Shown in pieces: positions 26,147 to 35,072 of a stretch of DNA of 64,000 bases; within the stretch, counting starts at the first letter, position 1; every line of letters begins with the position of its first letter. The DNA lies in contig JADJLT010000003.1 of assembly GCA_016709965.1 (NCBI GenBank), positions 168,818 through 232,817 of the forward strand, given 5' to 3'. The position numbers were made by a program, and so were the translations under genes. The notes beneath the pieces are model-generated. The model was given only the letters and a program-made list of their open reading frames with translations. It searched no databases and was not told the origin of the DNA. This DNA is from Betaproteobacteria bacterium (GTDB lineage: Bacteria; Pseudomonadota; Gammaproteobacteria; Burkholderiales; Rhodocyclaceae).

Positions 26147-26205
26147 GCCCCGAAGGAAGCACTCTTGGGGTGCGGCAATGGGTTTTGCGCAGAAAGAACG
26201 AGATC

Positions 26206-26652
26206 ATGAGCGACGCCAGCGACCGCTACGAATCATTCCTCGGTACCGGCTGGAGTTTTCCGCCACGCTTTTCGCACAGCGGCGCGGTGATGGTATCCAA
26301 CGAAACCGACATCCATGAAAGCCTGGCCATCCTGTTTGGCACCGCGGCTGGCGAGCGGCTGTTCGAGCCGAAGTACGGCCTCGACATGCACGAAATGATG
26401 TTCGAGCCGATGAGCACGACCATGCGCACCCTGTTGCTCGACCGCGTGCGCACGGCCATCCTGATCTACGAACCGCGCATCAAGGTCATCACGCTGAGCG
26501 TCGATAGCCCAGACCCGAATACCGGCCAGCTGAACATCCAGCTGGACTACGAAGTGCGCGCCACCAATTCGCGCTTCAACCTTGTTTTTCCGTTCTACAA
26601 AACCGACAGCAACGAGCTGCGCGCGGCGATGGCGCCGGGCGGAGGGCGCTAG
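26206..26652 (+). CDS. Baseplate wedge protein, GPW/gp25 family
   Basis: The 148-aa protein carries the gp25 features: the NETDIHESLAILFGTAAGERLFEPKYGLD stretch is split here as NETDIHESLAILFG and ERLFEPKYG, followed by RTAILIYEPRI. In contractile tails gp25 starts sheath polymerisation at the baseplate. ATG 26206 follows the repeat-filled gap; the frame is open a little farther upstream but through repeat-flanking sequence. Confidence 0.93.
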   Translation: MSDASDRYESFLGTGWSFPPRFSHSGAVMVSNETDIHESLAILFGTAAGERLFEPKYGLDMHEMMFEPMSTTMRTLLLDRVRTAILIYEPRIKVITLSVDSPDPNTGQLNIQLDYEVRATNSRFNLVFPFYKTDSNELRAAMAPGGGR

Positions 26653-26658
26653 GAAACC

Positions 26659-29600
26659 ATGGCCAGCGACCGGATCCTGCAGAACGAAATTTCCCGCCTC
26701 GGGCAGAGCCAGGAAGACCGCTCGCCGGCCGCGCTCGACCCCGGTTTTGCCCCGGTCGATGGCCGCAGCGCGGCCGACCGCGTCGCCGAAGCCCGCCGGC
26801 TGGCGGCCAAGCTGCGCTATTACGGTTTCGATCCGGAGAGCGCCGACGGCGACTGGCAAGGACTCTTTCCTGCGGATGCAGAGCAAGCACTCACTCGTGA
26901 TGATGGCACCGTGCCACCGCATCTCGGCCTGTTCGGTGCCTTCCTGGATATGCTGGCGCCAGCGACCGATGCGCTGAACGAACTGACCGCTCGCCACCTC
27001 GATTTTCAGTATCGCCGGGTGCTTGGTTTCGAACCGTTGCCAGCCGAGCCCGAACATGCCCACCTGGCGCTGGAACTGAAAAAGGCTGCGGCACCCTTCG
27101 CCATCACGCCGGCCCATCGCTTCACTGCCGGCAAGGGCACCGATGGTGTCGAGCGCCTCTACGTCCCGCTGCATGAAACGCTGATCGGGCAGGGCAGGAT
27201 CGCCGCGCTGCACAACGTTTATCGCGATGCCGATGGCGTCCGCTTTGCGCCGGTCGCCAACTCGGCTGATGGCCTCGGCACGCCGCTCGATCCGGCCAAG
27301 CCACACTGGTCCGCTTTTGGCCATGCCGGGCTGGCCGCGGCGCCGCTCGGTTTTGCGTTGGCCTCGTCACTGCTGCGCCTGCGCGAAGGTCGGCGTGATG
27401 TGAGCGCCATTCTCGATGTCGCCTTTGCTGACAGCCTCGGGCTCAGCGGGCAGGGCATCGCCGACACGCTGCAGGCGTTTGTCAGCGGCGAAAAAGGCTG
27501 GCTTGGTCCGTATCCGCTGACCGGCACGCTGGCCGGCGGGCAGTTGACGCTGGCTTTCTCGGTGCCCGAGGGCGATGCGGCGGTGGTCGATTACGACGCC
27601 ACGCTGCACGGCGCTGCCTTTGCCACCGCGCTGCCGGTGCTCCAGTTGTTGCTCCGACCGGAATCTGCCGCTACTTACGCCGACCTGTCCAAGCTGCGTC
27701 TCGACAAGGCGAGACTGACGGTCACGGTCGACGGGATAAAAACGCTGAATCTGGAAAATGATTTCGGCAGCCTCAACCCGAAAAAGGCCTTCCAGCCCTT
27801 CGGTCCGCAGCCGGTCAAGGGCTCGCGTTTCATGGTCGGTTGCGACGAAGCACTGAGCAAGCCGCTGACCGACCTGAAGATACGCCTGCGCTGGCAGGGC
27901 GCCCCGGACAATCTGGCCGACTGGTATGCCGACTACAAGGATGTCGCCATTGTCAGCAACGGCATTGCCGCCCGGCTGGTCTATGCCGACCGCAGCGGCA
28001 ACGAAACCTCGCGTGAGCTGAACCTGATGAACCGCGTGGACGGCGTCACCACGCTCAGCCCGAATTCGCCGCTGGCCTCCTCATTCCCGCCAGTCTCCGA
28101 GATGGGCTTCGTCTATTCGATGCTGACCGGCGGCAGTCTGGTCAGTCGCGTTCTCGGCAAGCGTTTCATCAAGGCGCGGCCAGTCTTCCGGCAGGAAAAA
28201 GTGGCGCCACCGCCGGTACGCAGCGGCTTCGTGACGGTCGCGCTGGTCGAGGATTTTCTGCACGCCGACTACCGGTGCGAAACGTTGGAGCAGGCGCGCA
28301 AGACCAGTCCCAAGGTGCTGAATGAACCCTACACCCCGGTGGTGCAGGAGGTTGTGCTGGCCTATGCCGCGCAGTCGCCGGTCGCCGACCTGACGCGTGA
28401 CGATCAGGATGGCTTCGCCGCGTCGCTCGACCTGCAGTTCTTCCACATCGGCGCCTTTGGCCAGCGGCGCGAGCATCCCTTCCTGCGCCGCGGCCTGGCC
28501 TGGGTCAACAGCAAAAAAATCAGCCTGTTGCCGGCCTATCCGGATGAAGGCGAGTTCATCCTCGGTGTCGATGGCGTCGGGGCCGGCGACAGCATTCATT
28601 TGCTGCTGCAGGTCGCCGAGGGTAGCGCCGATCCGGAACTGCTGGCGCAGCCAGTCAAGTGGTCGGTGCTCTGTGACAACCACTGGCGTCCGGCGGCACC
28701 CGAAGAAATCGCCCTAGACACCAGTCGCGGCCTGCGCGCCAGCGGCATTGTCGGCCTCGTGCTGTCACGCGAAACGACGACTGACAACAGCTGGCTGCCG
28801 GCCGGCCCGGTCTGGCTAAAGGCGGCGGTCAACAAGGACAGCGCGGCGGCCTGCAAGCTGATTGGCACCGAAGCCAATGCCGTCGAAGTCGTGCGCGATT
28901 GGTCCGCGGCCATTGAGCCCGCCGTTGAAACGTTGGCGGCGGGCAGCATCGCCAAACTGTTATCGCCGCCGGCGGGGCTCAAGAAACTGACGCAGCCCTA
29001 CGCCAGCTTTGGTGGTCGGGCCGGCGAGAGCGCCGCCATGCTCAACCGCCGCGCGGCCGAGCGCCTGCGCCATCGTCAGCGTTGCATCACGCCCTGGGAT
29101 TACGAGCGCCTGCTGCTCGAATACTTCCCCGCCGTGCATCGCGTCAAATGCATTCCGCACGCCAGCGAAACGTCCTGGATGGCGGCCGGCCATCTGCTGA
29201 TCGTCGCCATTCCCGACCTGCGCAACCGCAATCTGCCTGACCTGCTGCAACCCAAGGTCGATCTCGACACGCTGACGCAAATGACCGAACTGGCCCAGGC
29301 CCATGCCTCGCCGCAGGTCACGGTGCGCGTGCGCAACCCGGCCTATCAGCCCATCCGCCTTGATTTCAAGGTCCGTTTCCGGGCCGGCCATCCCTTTGAC
29401 TACACCCGCCAGCAACTGCACGATGCCATTGTTCAGGCACTGTCGCCGTGGGCCTTTGCTGCTGGCCGGCAGCTTGATTTCGGCGGCCGCATCTACCGTT
29501 CGGTGCTGCTCGATTTTATCGAGGAGCTGCCCTACGTCGATTTCGTCACCGACTTCCGCTGCGGTCTGGCCGGCCCTGGCGACCTGCTGCTCAACGATGT

Positions 29601-29679
29601 CGCCGAGATCGTCGCAGAACGGCCCGACACCATCCTCGTTTCGGCAGCCCGGCACGTGATTGCCGAAGCCACCGACTGA
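26659..29679 (+). CDS. Large baseplate wedge protein (Afp11/baseplate J-like)
   Basis: The 1006-aa protein follows gp25 by 6 bases with AGGA upstream. Baseplate-J-like traits are visible near the C-terminus: the NRRAAERLRHRQRCITPWDYE segment, then VHRVKCIPH, VTVRVRNPAYQPIRLDFKV and a closing DFRCGLAG. The N-terminal half holds LDMLAPATDALNELTARHLD, typical of eCIS Afp11 homologues. Together with the next protein it should form the hexameric wedge ring around the hub. Confidence 0.88.
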   Translation: MASDRILQNEISRLGQSQEDRSPAALDPGFAPVDGRSAADRVAEARRLAAKLRYYGFDPESADGDWQGLFPADAEQALTRDDGTVPPHLGLFGAFLDMLAPATDALNELTARHLDFQYRRVLGFEPLPAEPEHAHLALELKKAAAPFAITPAHRFTAGKGTDGVERLYVPLHETLIGQGRIAALHNVYRDADGVRFAPVANSADGLGTPLDPAKPHWSAFGHAGLAAAPLGFALASSLLRLREGRRDVSAILDVAFADSLGLSGQGIADTLQAFVSGEKGWLGPYPLTGTLAGGQLTLAFSVPEGDAAVVDYDATLHGAAFATALPVLQLLLRPESAATYADLSKLRLDKARLTVTVDGIKTLNLENDFGSLNPKKAFQPFGPQPVKGSRFMVGCDEALSKPLTDLKIRLRWQGAPDNLADWYADYKDVAIVSNGIAARLVYADRSGNETSRELNLMNRVDGVTTLSPNSPLASSFPPVSEMGFVYSMLTGGSLVSRVLGKRFIKARPVFRQEKVAPPPVRSGFVTVALVEDFLHADYRCETLEQARKTSPKVLNEPYTPVVQEVVLAYAAQSPVADLTRDDQDGFAASLDLQFFHIGAFGQRREHPFLRRGLAWVNSKKISLLPAYPDEGEFILGVDGVGAGDSIHLLLQVAEGSADPELLAQPVKWSVLCDNHWRPAAPEEIALDTSRGLRASGIVGLVLSRETTTDNSWLPAGPVWLKAAVNKDSAAACKLIGTEANAVEVVRDWSAAIEPAVETLAAGSIAKLLSPPAGLKKLTQPYASFGGRAGESAAMLNRRAAERLRHRQRCITPWDYERLLLEYFPAVHRVKCIPHASETSWMAAGHLLIVAIPDLRNRNLPDLLQPKVDLDTLTQMTELAQAHASPQVTVRVRNPAYQPIRLDFKVRFRAGHPFDYTRQQLHDAIVQALSPWAFAAGRQLDFGGRIYRSVLLDFIEELPYVDFVTDFRCGLAGPGDLLLNDVAEIVAERPDTILVSAARHVIAEATD

Positions 29680-29692
29680 CGCGAGAACCAAC

Positions 29693-32287
29693 ATGCTGCT
29701 ACAAGCCAAGATCTCGCCCCTGCCACCCGCCGATCCCGGGCTCGACCAGCGTCAGCTGGCCGGCATCGGCCTCGACGGCGTGCGCCGCCTGTCACGCCGC
29801 CAGTGGACCGACCACAACACTCACGATCCCGGCATCACGACGCTGGAACTGCTCGCCTACGCGCTGACCGATCTCGCCTACCGGACGCGCTTCCCGATCG
29901 AAGACCTGCTCGCTGCGCCGGAAAACAACGCGGCCGAAATGGCCAGGCTGTTCGATAGTGCCGGCCAGGTTCTACCCTGCATGCCGGTCACCGAGGACGA
30001 CTATCGCAAGCTGCTGATTGATTTGCCCGGCGTCAAGAACGCCTGGCTACATCCCGTGCCGACGACGCTTTACGCCGACCCGGCCGAAGGCACGCTGGCC
30101 GCCAAGCCGACCGGCAGCAAGACCGAGCGCCAGATAGAAGTGCGCGGCCGCTACCGCGTGCTGCTCGACTATATGGATGACAAGAACACCGTCGAACTGC
30201 GGCATGACGTTGATCGTGACGTGATGGCGATGTTGAATGCGAGGCGCTCGCTGTGCACCGATTTCGTTGGCATAGACCGGGTCGGGCAACAGCCGTTCAG
30301 CCTTTGCGCCGAAATCGATTTGAAGCCGGATGCTGATGCCGACCGCGTCGCAGCCGACATTGCTTTTGCCGTCGACCGCTTCCTGGCGCCGCCGGTGCTC
30401 AACTACACGCTGGACGAAATGCGTGCCCGCGTTCGGAGCGATGGTTCGACCTGGACCATACCCGAAATCTTCGAAGGGCCGGCGCTGGTCAACGGCTTCA
30501 TCGACGACGATGAGCTGGCTGCCGCCGGTCTGCGCACTGAAGTCAGGCTGTCCGACGTGATCAGCGTGATCATGCATATTCCCGGCGTTGTCGCGATCCG
30601 GGACATTCTGCTCAACGAACTCGATAGTGCCGGCAAAGCCATCGAGCCAGCCGACAAGTGGCGCATTCCGGTGCCGCCCGGGCTTCAGCCACGGCTGTCG
30701 GTAACGCGTGGCCGCATTGTCTTCTACAAGAAAAACCTGCCCATCCCACCGAATGCCGCGCAGGTTGCCACCTTGCTCGGCGATCTGCGCCTGGCCGAGC
30801 GCCTCAAGCTTGAAGACGGCCAGATCGAAGACCTGCCGATTCCGCTCGGCCGCTATCGTGATCCGGAAAACTACCGCTCCTTCCAGTCACACTTCCCCGC
30901 CATCTATGGCATTTCCGAGGTTGGCCTGCCGCCTGGCGCTTCGCCACAGCGGGCAGCGCAGGCCCTGCAGTTCAAGGCCTGGCTGCTCTTCTTCGACCAG
31001 ATCATGGCCAACTACCAGTCGCAACTGGGGCATGTCCGCGACCTGTTCTCGACCCAGCCCGATCTGGCGCAAAGCTATTTCAGCCAGATGGTCGACAGCT
31101 TCCCGGACTGGGAAAAGGTTTATGGCGACGGCTTCGATACGACCGAGCTGGGCGAGGTCGTCGAGCCGGACGGTAGCGGGTTGCTGCGCCGCAACCGCTT
31201 TCTTGACCACCTGCTGGCGCGCTACGCCGAGGATTTCCATGAATACTCGGCGGTCATGCAGGCCCGCTTCGGCATGGGGCCGGCCCAGGCGGCCAGTGCC
31301 AAATGCGTTTTCCTTGATGAATATCCGGCGATAGGTGGCGCGCGCGGGCAAGCCTACAACTCAGCCCTGAAGGGCGCTGACGATCTGTGGAACAGCGCCA
31401 ATGTATCCGGCTTTGAGCACCGCGTGGCCCGCCTGCTCGACATCAGCAACTGGCGGCGCCGCAACCTGTCCGAAGTTGCCTACGACACTTACGCCGAGAT
31501 TGATTCGACGCCGGGCGACGAATTCCGCTTCCGCGTCCGTCATCCGGTGACTGGCAAGATCCTGTTGTCGAGCAGCACGCATTACATCAGCACCACCGAG
31601 GCGCGCAACGAAATGGAACGGGCAATTGCCCGCGCCGAGCTTCCCGAGGGCTACGAACGCAAGACGACCAGTGACCGCCGCTTTTACTTCAATATCGTTG
31701 ATGCCGGCGGTGAGGTCATCGCCCGGCGCATCGAGTACTTTGCCACCGCCGAGGCGATGGAGCTGGCCATCGCCGCGCTGATCGCCCACCTGCGCAATTA
31801 CTACAGCGGCGAAGGCCTGTACGTCATCGAGCACCTGCTGCTACTGCCCGAGCAGGATGGCGATCCCTTCATGGATATCTGCGTCGATCCCGGCTGTACC
31901 GACTGCGCCGATCTCGACCCCTACACCGACCGCATCACCATCGTCCTGCCGGCCTATACCGGTCGCTTCCGTGACATGGATTTCCGCAATTTCGTCGAGG
32001 AAACCCTGCGCCAGGAAACGCCGGCACATATTCTGCCGCGCATCTGCTGGGTGAATAGCGACGACATGGCTGTCATCGAGAAGGGCTATCGTGACTGGCT
32101 GGCCATCCGTGCGGGTGCAGCCACAGCCGACCGGGCCGCCAAGATCAAGGCGCTGATCGATGCGCTGACCCATGCCAAGAATGTCTATCCGTCCAGCGGG
32201 CTGCATCCCTGCGGCCAGTTGGAACCACCTCCGTTCGTCCTCGGTCGCACTGCGTTGGGCAGTGCCAACGAGGCCCCTGCACCGTAG
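29693..32287 (+). CDS. Second large baseplate protein (Afp12-like)
   Basis: The 864-aa protein has the highly conserved N-terminal signature WTDHNTHDPGITTLELLAYA followed by LTDLAYRTRFPIEDLL, diagnostic of eCIS/phage-like baseplate proteins. A central LLFFDQIMANYQSQLGHVRD segment and a C-terminal DFRNFVEETLRQETPAHI segment are also typical. A CVDPGCTDCADLDPY stretch near residue 730 could bind metal. I chose ATG 29693, 13 bases after the previous stop. Confidence 0.9.
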   Translation: MLLQAKISPLPPADPGLDQRQLAGIGLDGVRRLSRRQWTDHNTHDPGITTLELLAYALTDLAYRTRFPIEDLLAAPENNAAEMARLFDSAGQVLPCMPVTEDDYRKLLIDLPGVKNAWLHPVPTTLYADPAEGTLAAKPTGSKTERQIEVRGRYRVLLDYMDDKNTVELRHDVDRDVMAMLNARRSLCTDFVGIDRVGQQPFSLCAEIDLKPDADADRVAADIAFAVDRFLAPPVLNYTLDEMRARVRSDGSTWTIPEIFEGPALVNGFIDDDELAAAGLRTEVRLSDVISVIMHIPGVVAIRDILLNELDSAGKAIEPADKWRIPVPPGLQPRLSVTRGRIVFYKKNLPIPPNAAQVATLLGDLRLAERLKLEDGQIEDLPIPLGRYRDPENYRSFQSHFPAIYGISEVGLPPGASPQRAAQALQFKAWLLFFDQIMANYQSQLGHVRDLFSTQPDLAQSYFSQMVDSFPDWEKVYGDGFDTTELGEVVEPDGSGLLRRNRFLDHLLARYAEDFHEYSAVMQARFGMGPAQAASAKCVFLDEYPAIGGARGQAYNSALKGADDLWNSANVSGFEHRVARLLDISNWRRRNLSEVAYDTYAEIDSTPGDEFRFRVRHPVTGKILLSSSTHYISTTEARNEMERAIARAELPEGYERKTTSDRRFYFNIVDAGGEVIARRIEYFATAEAMELAIAALIAHLRNYYSGEGLYVIEHLLLLPEQDGDPFMDICVDPGCTDCADLDPYTDRITIVLPAYTGRFRDMDFRNFVEETLRQETPAHILPRICWVNSDDMAVIEKGYRDWLAIRAGAATADRAAKIKALIDALTHAKNVYPSSGLHPCGQLEPPPFVLGRTALGSANEAPAP

Positions 32288-32302
32288 TCCGGGAGCACGA
32301 CC

Positions 32303-35059
32303 ATGGCCGACCCCCTCAAGATTATCCGCCGTCTCGACGCAGTGACCACCGATTACGCAATTTTTGAGCGCGATCAGGTCCTGACCGAGACGCAACTGAA
32401 CAGCGTCGTTGAATATCTCGACGACCAAAGCCGGCTGACCCGCACGCAGCTGCTTGGCATCGGCATCGTTGGCGGCTTGTGGCCGACCGTTGGCAAGGAG
32501 CAGATCATCGTCGGCAAAGGCGTTGGTGTGACCAGCGACGGCGACCTGATTGGCTGGTCAGCCGATACCGCCTTCGACCGCTGGCTGGTCTACGACGAAA
32601 GCGCGCCGGCCTACGAGCCGTTCTACGTTGACGGCAAGATGCTGCCGCTGATTGAGCTGCTCACCACCGAAGACAAGCGCGACGGCAAGCCGCTGGCCGA
32701 CATCGCCGACCAACTGAAGCAGATGGTCGCCGTGGCTTTCATGGAAAGCTACGAGAACGATCCCGATCTGTGCACCGGCGGCGATTGCGATAACCGTGGC
32801 CGTACCGCCCGTAATACCCAACGCCTGCTGCTGATCAATCGTGAAATTGCCGAAAAAATCCGGTTGACCGCAGCATTGCCGACCGGCGCCGACATCGCTC
32901 GCCTGTTGCCACGCGTCTTCGCCACGCGCCCCGATCTCGGTACCGGGGCGGGCGACAAGGTGACGATAGCCTCGGCCGAAGCCTTCGCGGCGGTGTATCG
33001 CAATGCCGGCAATGCCACGCTGGCCGCGCTGATCGATGCCATTTCGAGCATGAACAAGGCGCTCGACGGGCGCTGGCCGGACGACCTGCCCAGCCCCGCC
33101 GCATGGGCTGCTCGCTTGAAGGAGATCGCTGGCAAGATGGCCGCTGCGCAACCTGGCATCCAGTACTACCATGCCTTCGCCAAGGATCTGGTTGCCACTT
33201 GGGCAGATCTGCGGGCGGCGCTGTTTGCCGATGACTCAGTGCTGTGTCCGTCTGCCAACGCTTTCCCCAAGCACCTGCTGCTCGGCGCGCTGGCCGATAC
33301 CAGTCAGCTGCGCACCGGGCGCTATCCGGCGCCGTGGCTGGTGGCCGGGGCAGCGCGCGAGCGCGTCCGTTACCTGATGCGCAAATTTGATCTGTTGATT
33401 ACCAATTTTGCTTTGCCGGCTGCCAGCCAGGGGCAGAAAGTCATCCCCAGCCGCCGCGAAACGGCGCCGCTCGAACAAAGGGCCGTGCCGATCTACTATC
33501 GCAGCGACAGCGATGTGCGGGCATTCTGGAACGAAGAACGCCGCCAGCGCGACGAAACCGACGACAACCTTGGCTACTTCTGGATGCCGCCGGCCGACAA
33601 GAATGCGGCGGACGATCCTTTCCGGCGCGATCTTGGCGGCAACGATTTCTTCCGAATCGAAGGGCATATCGGCCTCAAAGTCGATCTGGCCGAGCCGGCC
33701 ATCGAAAAGCTGATTCGCCAGCGCAACCTGCCGATTGCCGTGATCAGTGTGTTGCTGCACAACAAGCGCGAACTCGTCATTCGCGGTCCGCTGTTCAAGA
33801 AGAATAGCCTGCACAGCCTGCATTACCTGCTGCGGCAGGACCTGGCCAGCCAGATCAAGGACAACATCGCCTTCAGCGACCAGCTGGTCAAGGGCATCAC
33901 CGCCGCGGGTGACTGGGCCGTGCGTCCGGCCGGCAATGCGCTGGCGGCAGCGCCTGCCGACACGGTGACAGCGGCCAAGGTCGTGCTGCAAAAAGCCAGT
34001 GACGATCTGGTCGGCACCGGCAACAAAGCGCTTAGCGTCCGCAGCTTTACGGCCTTCACCGCCCTGAAGGACACTCAGTGGTCGACCCGCTTCGACACGG
34101 CCGTGCTCAACACGACCAAAGTCAAGGCCAACCTCGGTGACATCATGCGTACCGATGTGATTTCGCCGGTGGATACCCTGACCGGCTCGAAGACGCACAA
34201 GTGGGTGGACTGGATTGGCGACATTCTGAAAAAGCGCGAGGACGACCAGAAGGATCGCCTGCTGTTCACCAACATGATCGGCGAGCATCCCGGCCTCGAA
34301 CACTTCGGCGGCACCGTGCCGGGCGGCACGTTTGTGCTTGCCTACGACGACAAGGGCGTGGTCATTGGCGACCTGATGCTGCCCTACTGGATCGACGACA
34401 ACGACGAAAGCGATCAGGAGGAACCCGAGTTGGTGCTGCCCGATATTCGCCTGCCGTACGAAGTCCTCCCGATCAAGGTGATCAAGCCGATCGACCTGAC
34501 GCTGAACGAATTCAGGGAGGTCAAGATACTGCCCGAGCTGAAACTGCAGGAAAACTACGCCACGTTCTTCCGTGAATCGCTGGGCAGTCTGGGCGATGTC
34601 CTGAAGAACACCAAGGCCGTCACTGGCGTTGATGTAGCCGGTACCAAGGCAGCGACGAGCGACCGCTACATGGAGCAGATGCTGGCCATCGTCAAGGGGC
34701 AGCAAGAACAGATCACCGGCTTGCGCGCCGTGGCTGGCGACGACCGGGTGCCGGCCGATACGCGTGAAAAGGCGGCGGCTCAGGCCAAGGAACTGGAGAG
34801 TCAGCTGGCTGCCTCGGTCAGCACGACCGTCGAGTATTTCGCCGTTGCCGCACCGGAAACAGTGCGTTTCGAAGCCGACAAGGCAACGGTTTACGAGACG
34901 GTCGGCGCTGCCATCAATACGGTCACCGACAAGACAGCCAGTACCACGTTGCAGACCAACCTCAAGCAGACGGCAGTGACCGCCAACAAACTGAATACCG
35001 GCAGTTCTGCCGTGGTCGTCACCCAGGTGATGACCAACGCCGGCTTCCGCATCGGCTGA
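32303..35059 (+). CDS. Conserved eCIS protein of unknown role (918 aa)
   Basis: The N-terminus contains FERDQVLTETQLNSVVEYLD followed by RLTRTQLLGIGIVGGLW and GVGVTSDGDLI. I recognise this as a recurrent pattern in large proteins encoded next to eCIS baseplate genes, but with no assigned function. The middle has helical charged segments and the C-terminal ~200 residues contain heptad-like helices (VKGQQEQITGLRAVAGDDR). It lies between the Afp12-like and tape-measure genes, the position of the tail-fibre gene (Afp13) in Afp, so a peripheral baseplate, fibre or chaperone role is possible. Confidence 0.75.
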   Translation: MADPLKIIRRLDAVTTDYAIFERDQVLTETQLNSVVEYLDDQSRLTRTQLLGIGIVGGLWPTVGKEQIIVGKGVGVTSDGDLIGWSADTAFDRWLVYDESAPAYEPFYVDGKMLPLIELLTTEDKRDGKPLADIADQLKQMVAVAFMESYENDPDLCTGGDCDNRGRTARNTQRLLLINREIAEKIRLTAALPTGADIARLLPRVFATRPDLGTGAGDKVTIASAEAFAAVYRNAGNATLAALIDAISSMNKALDGRWPDDLPSPAAWAARLKEIAGKMAAAQPGIQYYHAFAKDLVATWADLRAALFADDSVLCPSANAFPKHLLLGALADTSQLRTGRYPAPWLVAGAARERVRYLMRKFDLLITNFALPAASQGQKVIPSRRETAPLEQRAVPIYYRSDSDVRAFWNEERRQRDETDDNLGYFWMPPADKNAADDPFRRDLGGNDFFRIEGHIGLKVDLAEPAIEKLIRQRNLPIAVISVLLHNKRELVIRGPLFKKNSLHSLHYLLRQDLASQIKDNIAFSDQLVKGITAAGDWAVRPAGNALAAAPADTVTAAKVVLQKASDDLVGTGNKALSVRSFTAFTALKDTQWSTRFDTAVLNTTKVKANLGDIMRTDVISPVDTLTGSKTHKWVDWIGDILKKREDDQKDRLLFTNMIGEHPGLEHFGGTVPGGTFVLAYDDKGVVIGDLMLPYWIDDNDESDQEEPELVLPDIRLPYEVLPIKVIKPIDLTLNEFREVKILPELKLQENYATFFRESLGSLGDVLKNTKAVTGVDVAGTKAATSDRYMEQMLAIVKGQQEQITGLRAVAGDDRVPADTREKAAAQAKELESQLAASVSTTVEYFAVAAPETVRFEADKATVYETVGAAINTVTDKTASTTLQTNLKQTAVTANKLNTGSSAVVVTQVMTNAGFRIG

Positions 35060-35072
35060 GCGGGATACGGCC

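Noticed and set aside
27721..27760. GGTCGACGGGATAAAAAC in the Afp11-like gene, considered as another repeat copy
   Set aside because: Only the first dozen bases agree with the repeat consensus; the tail does not match.
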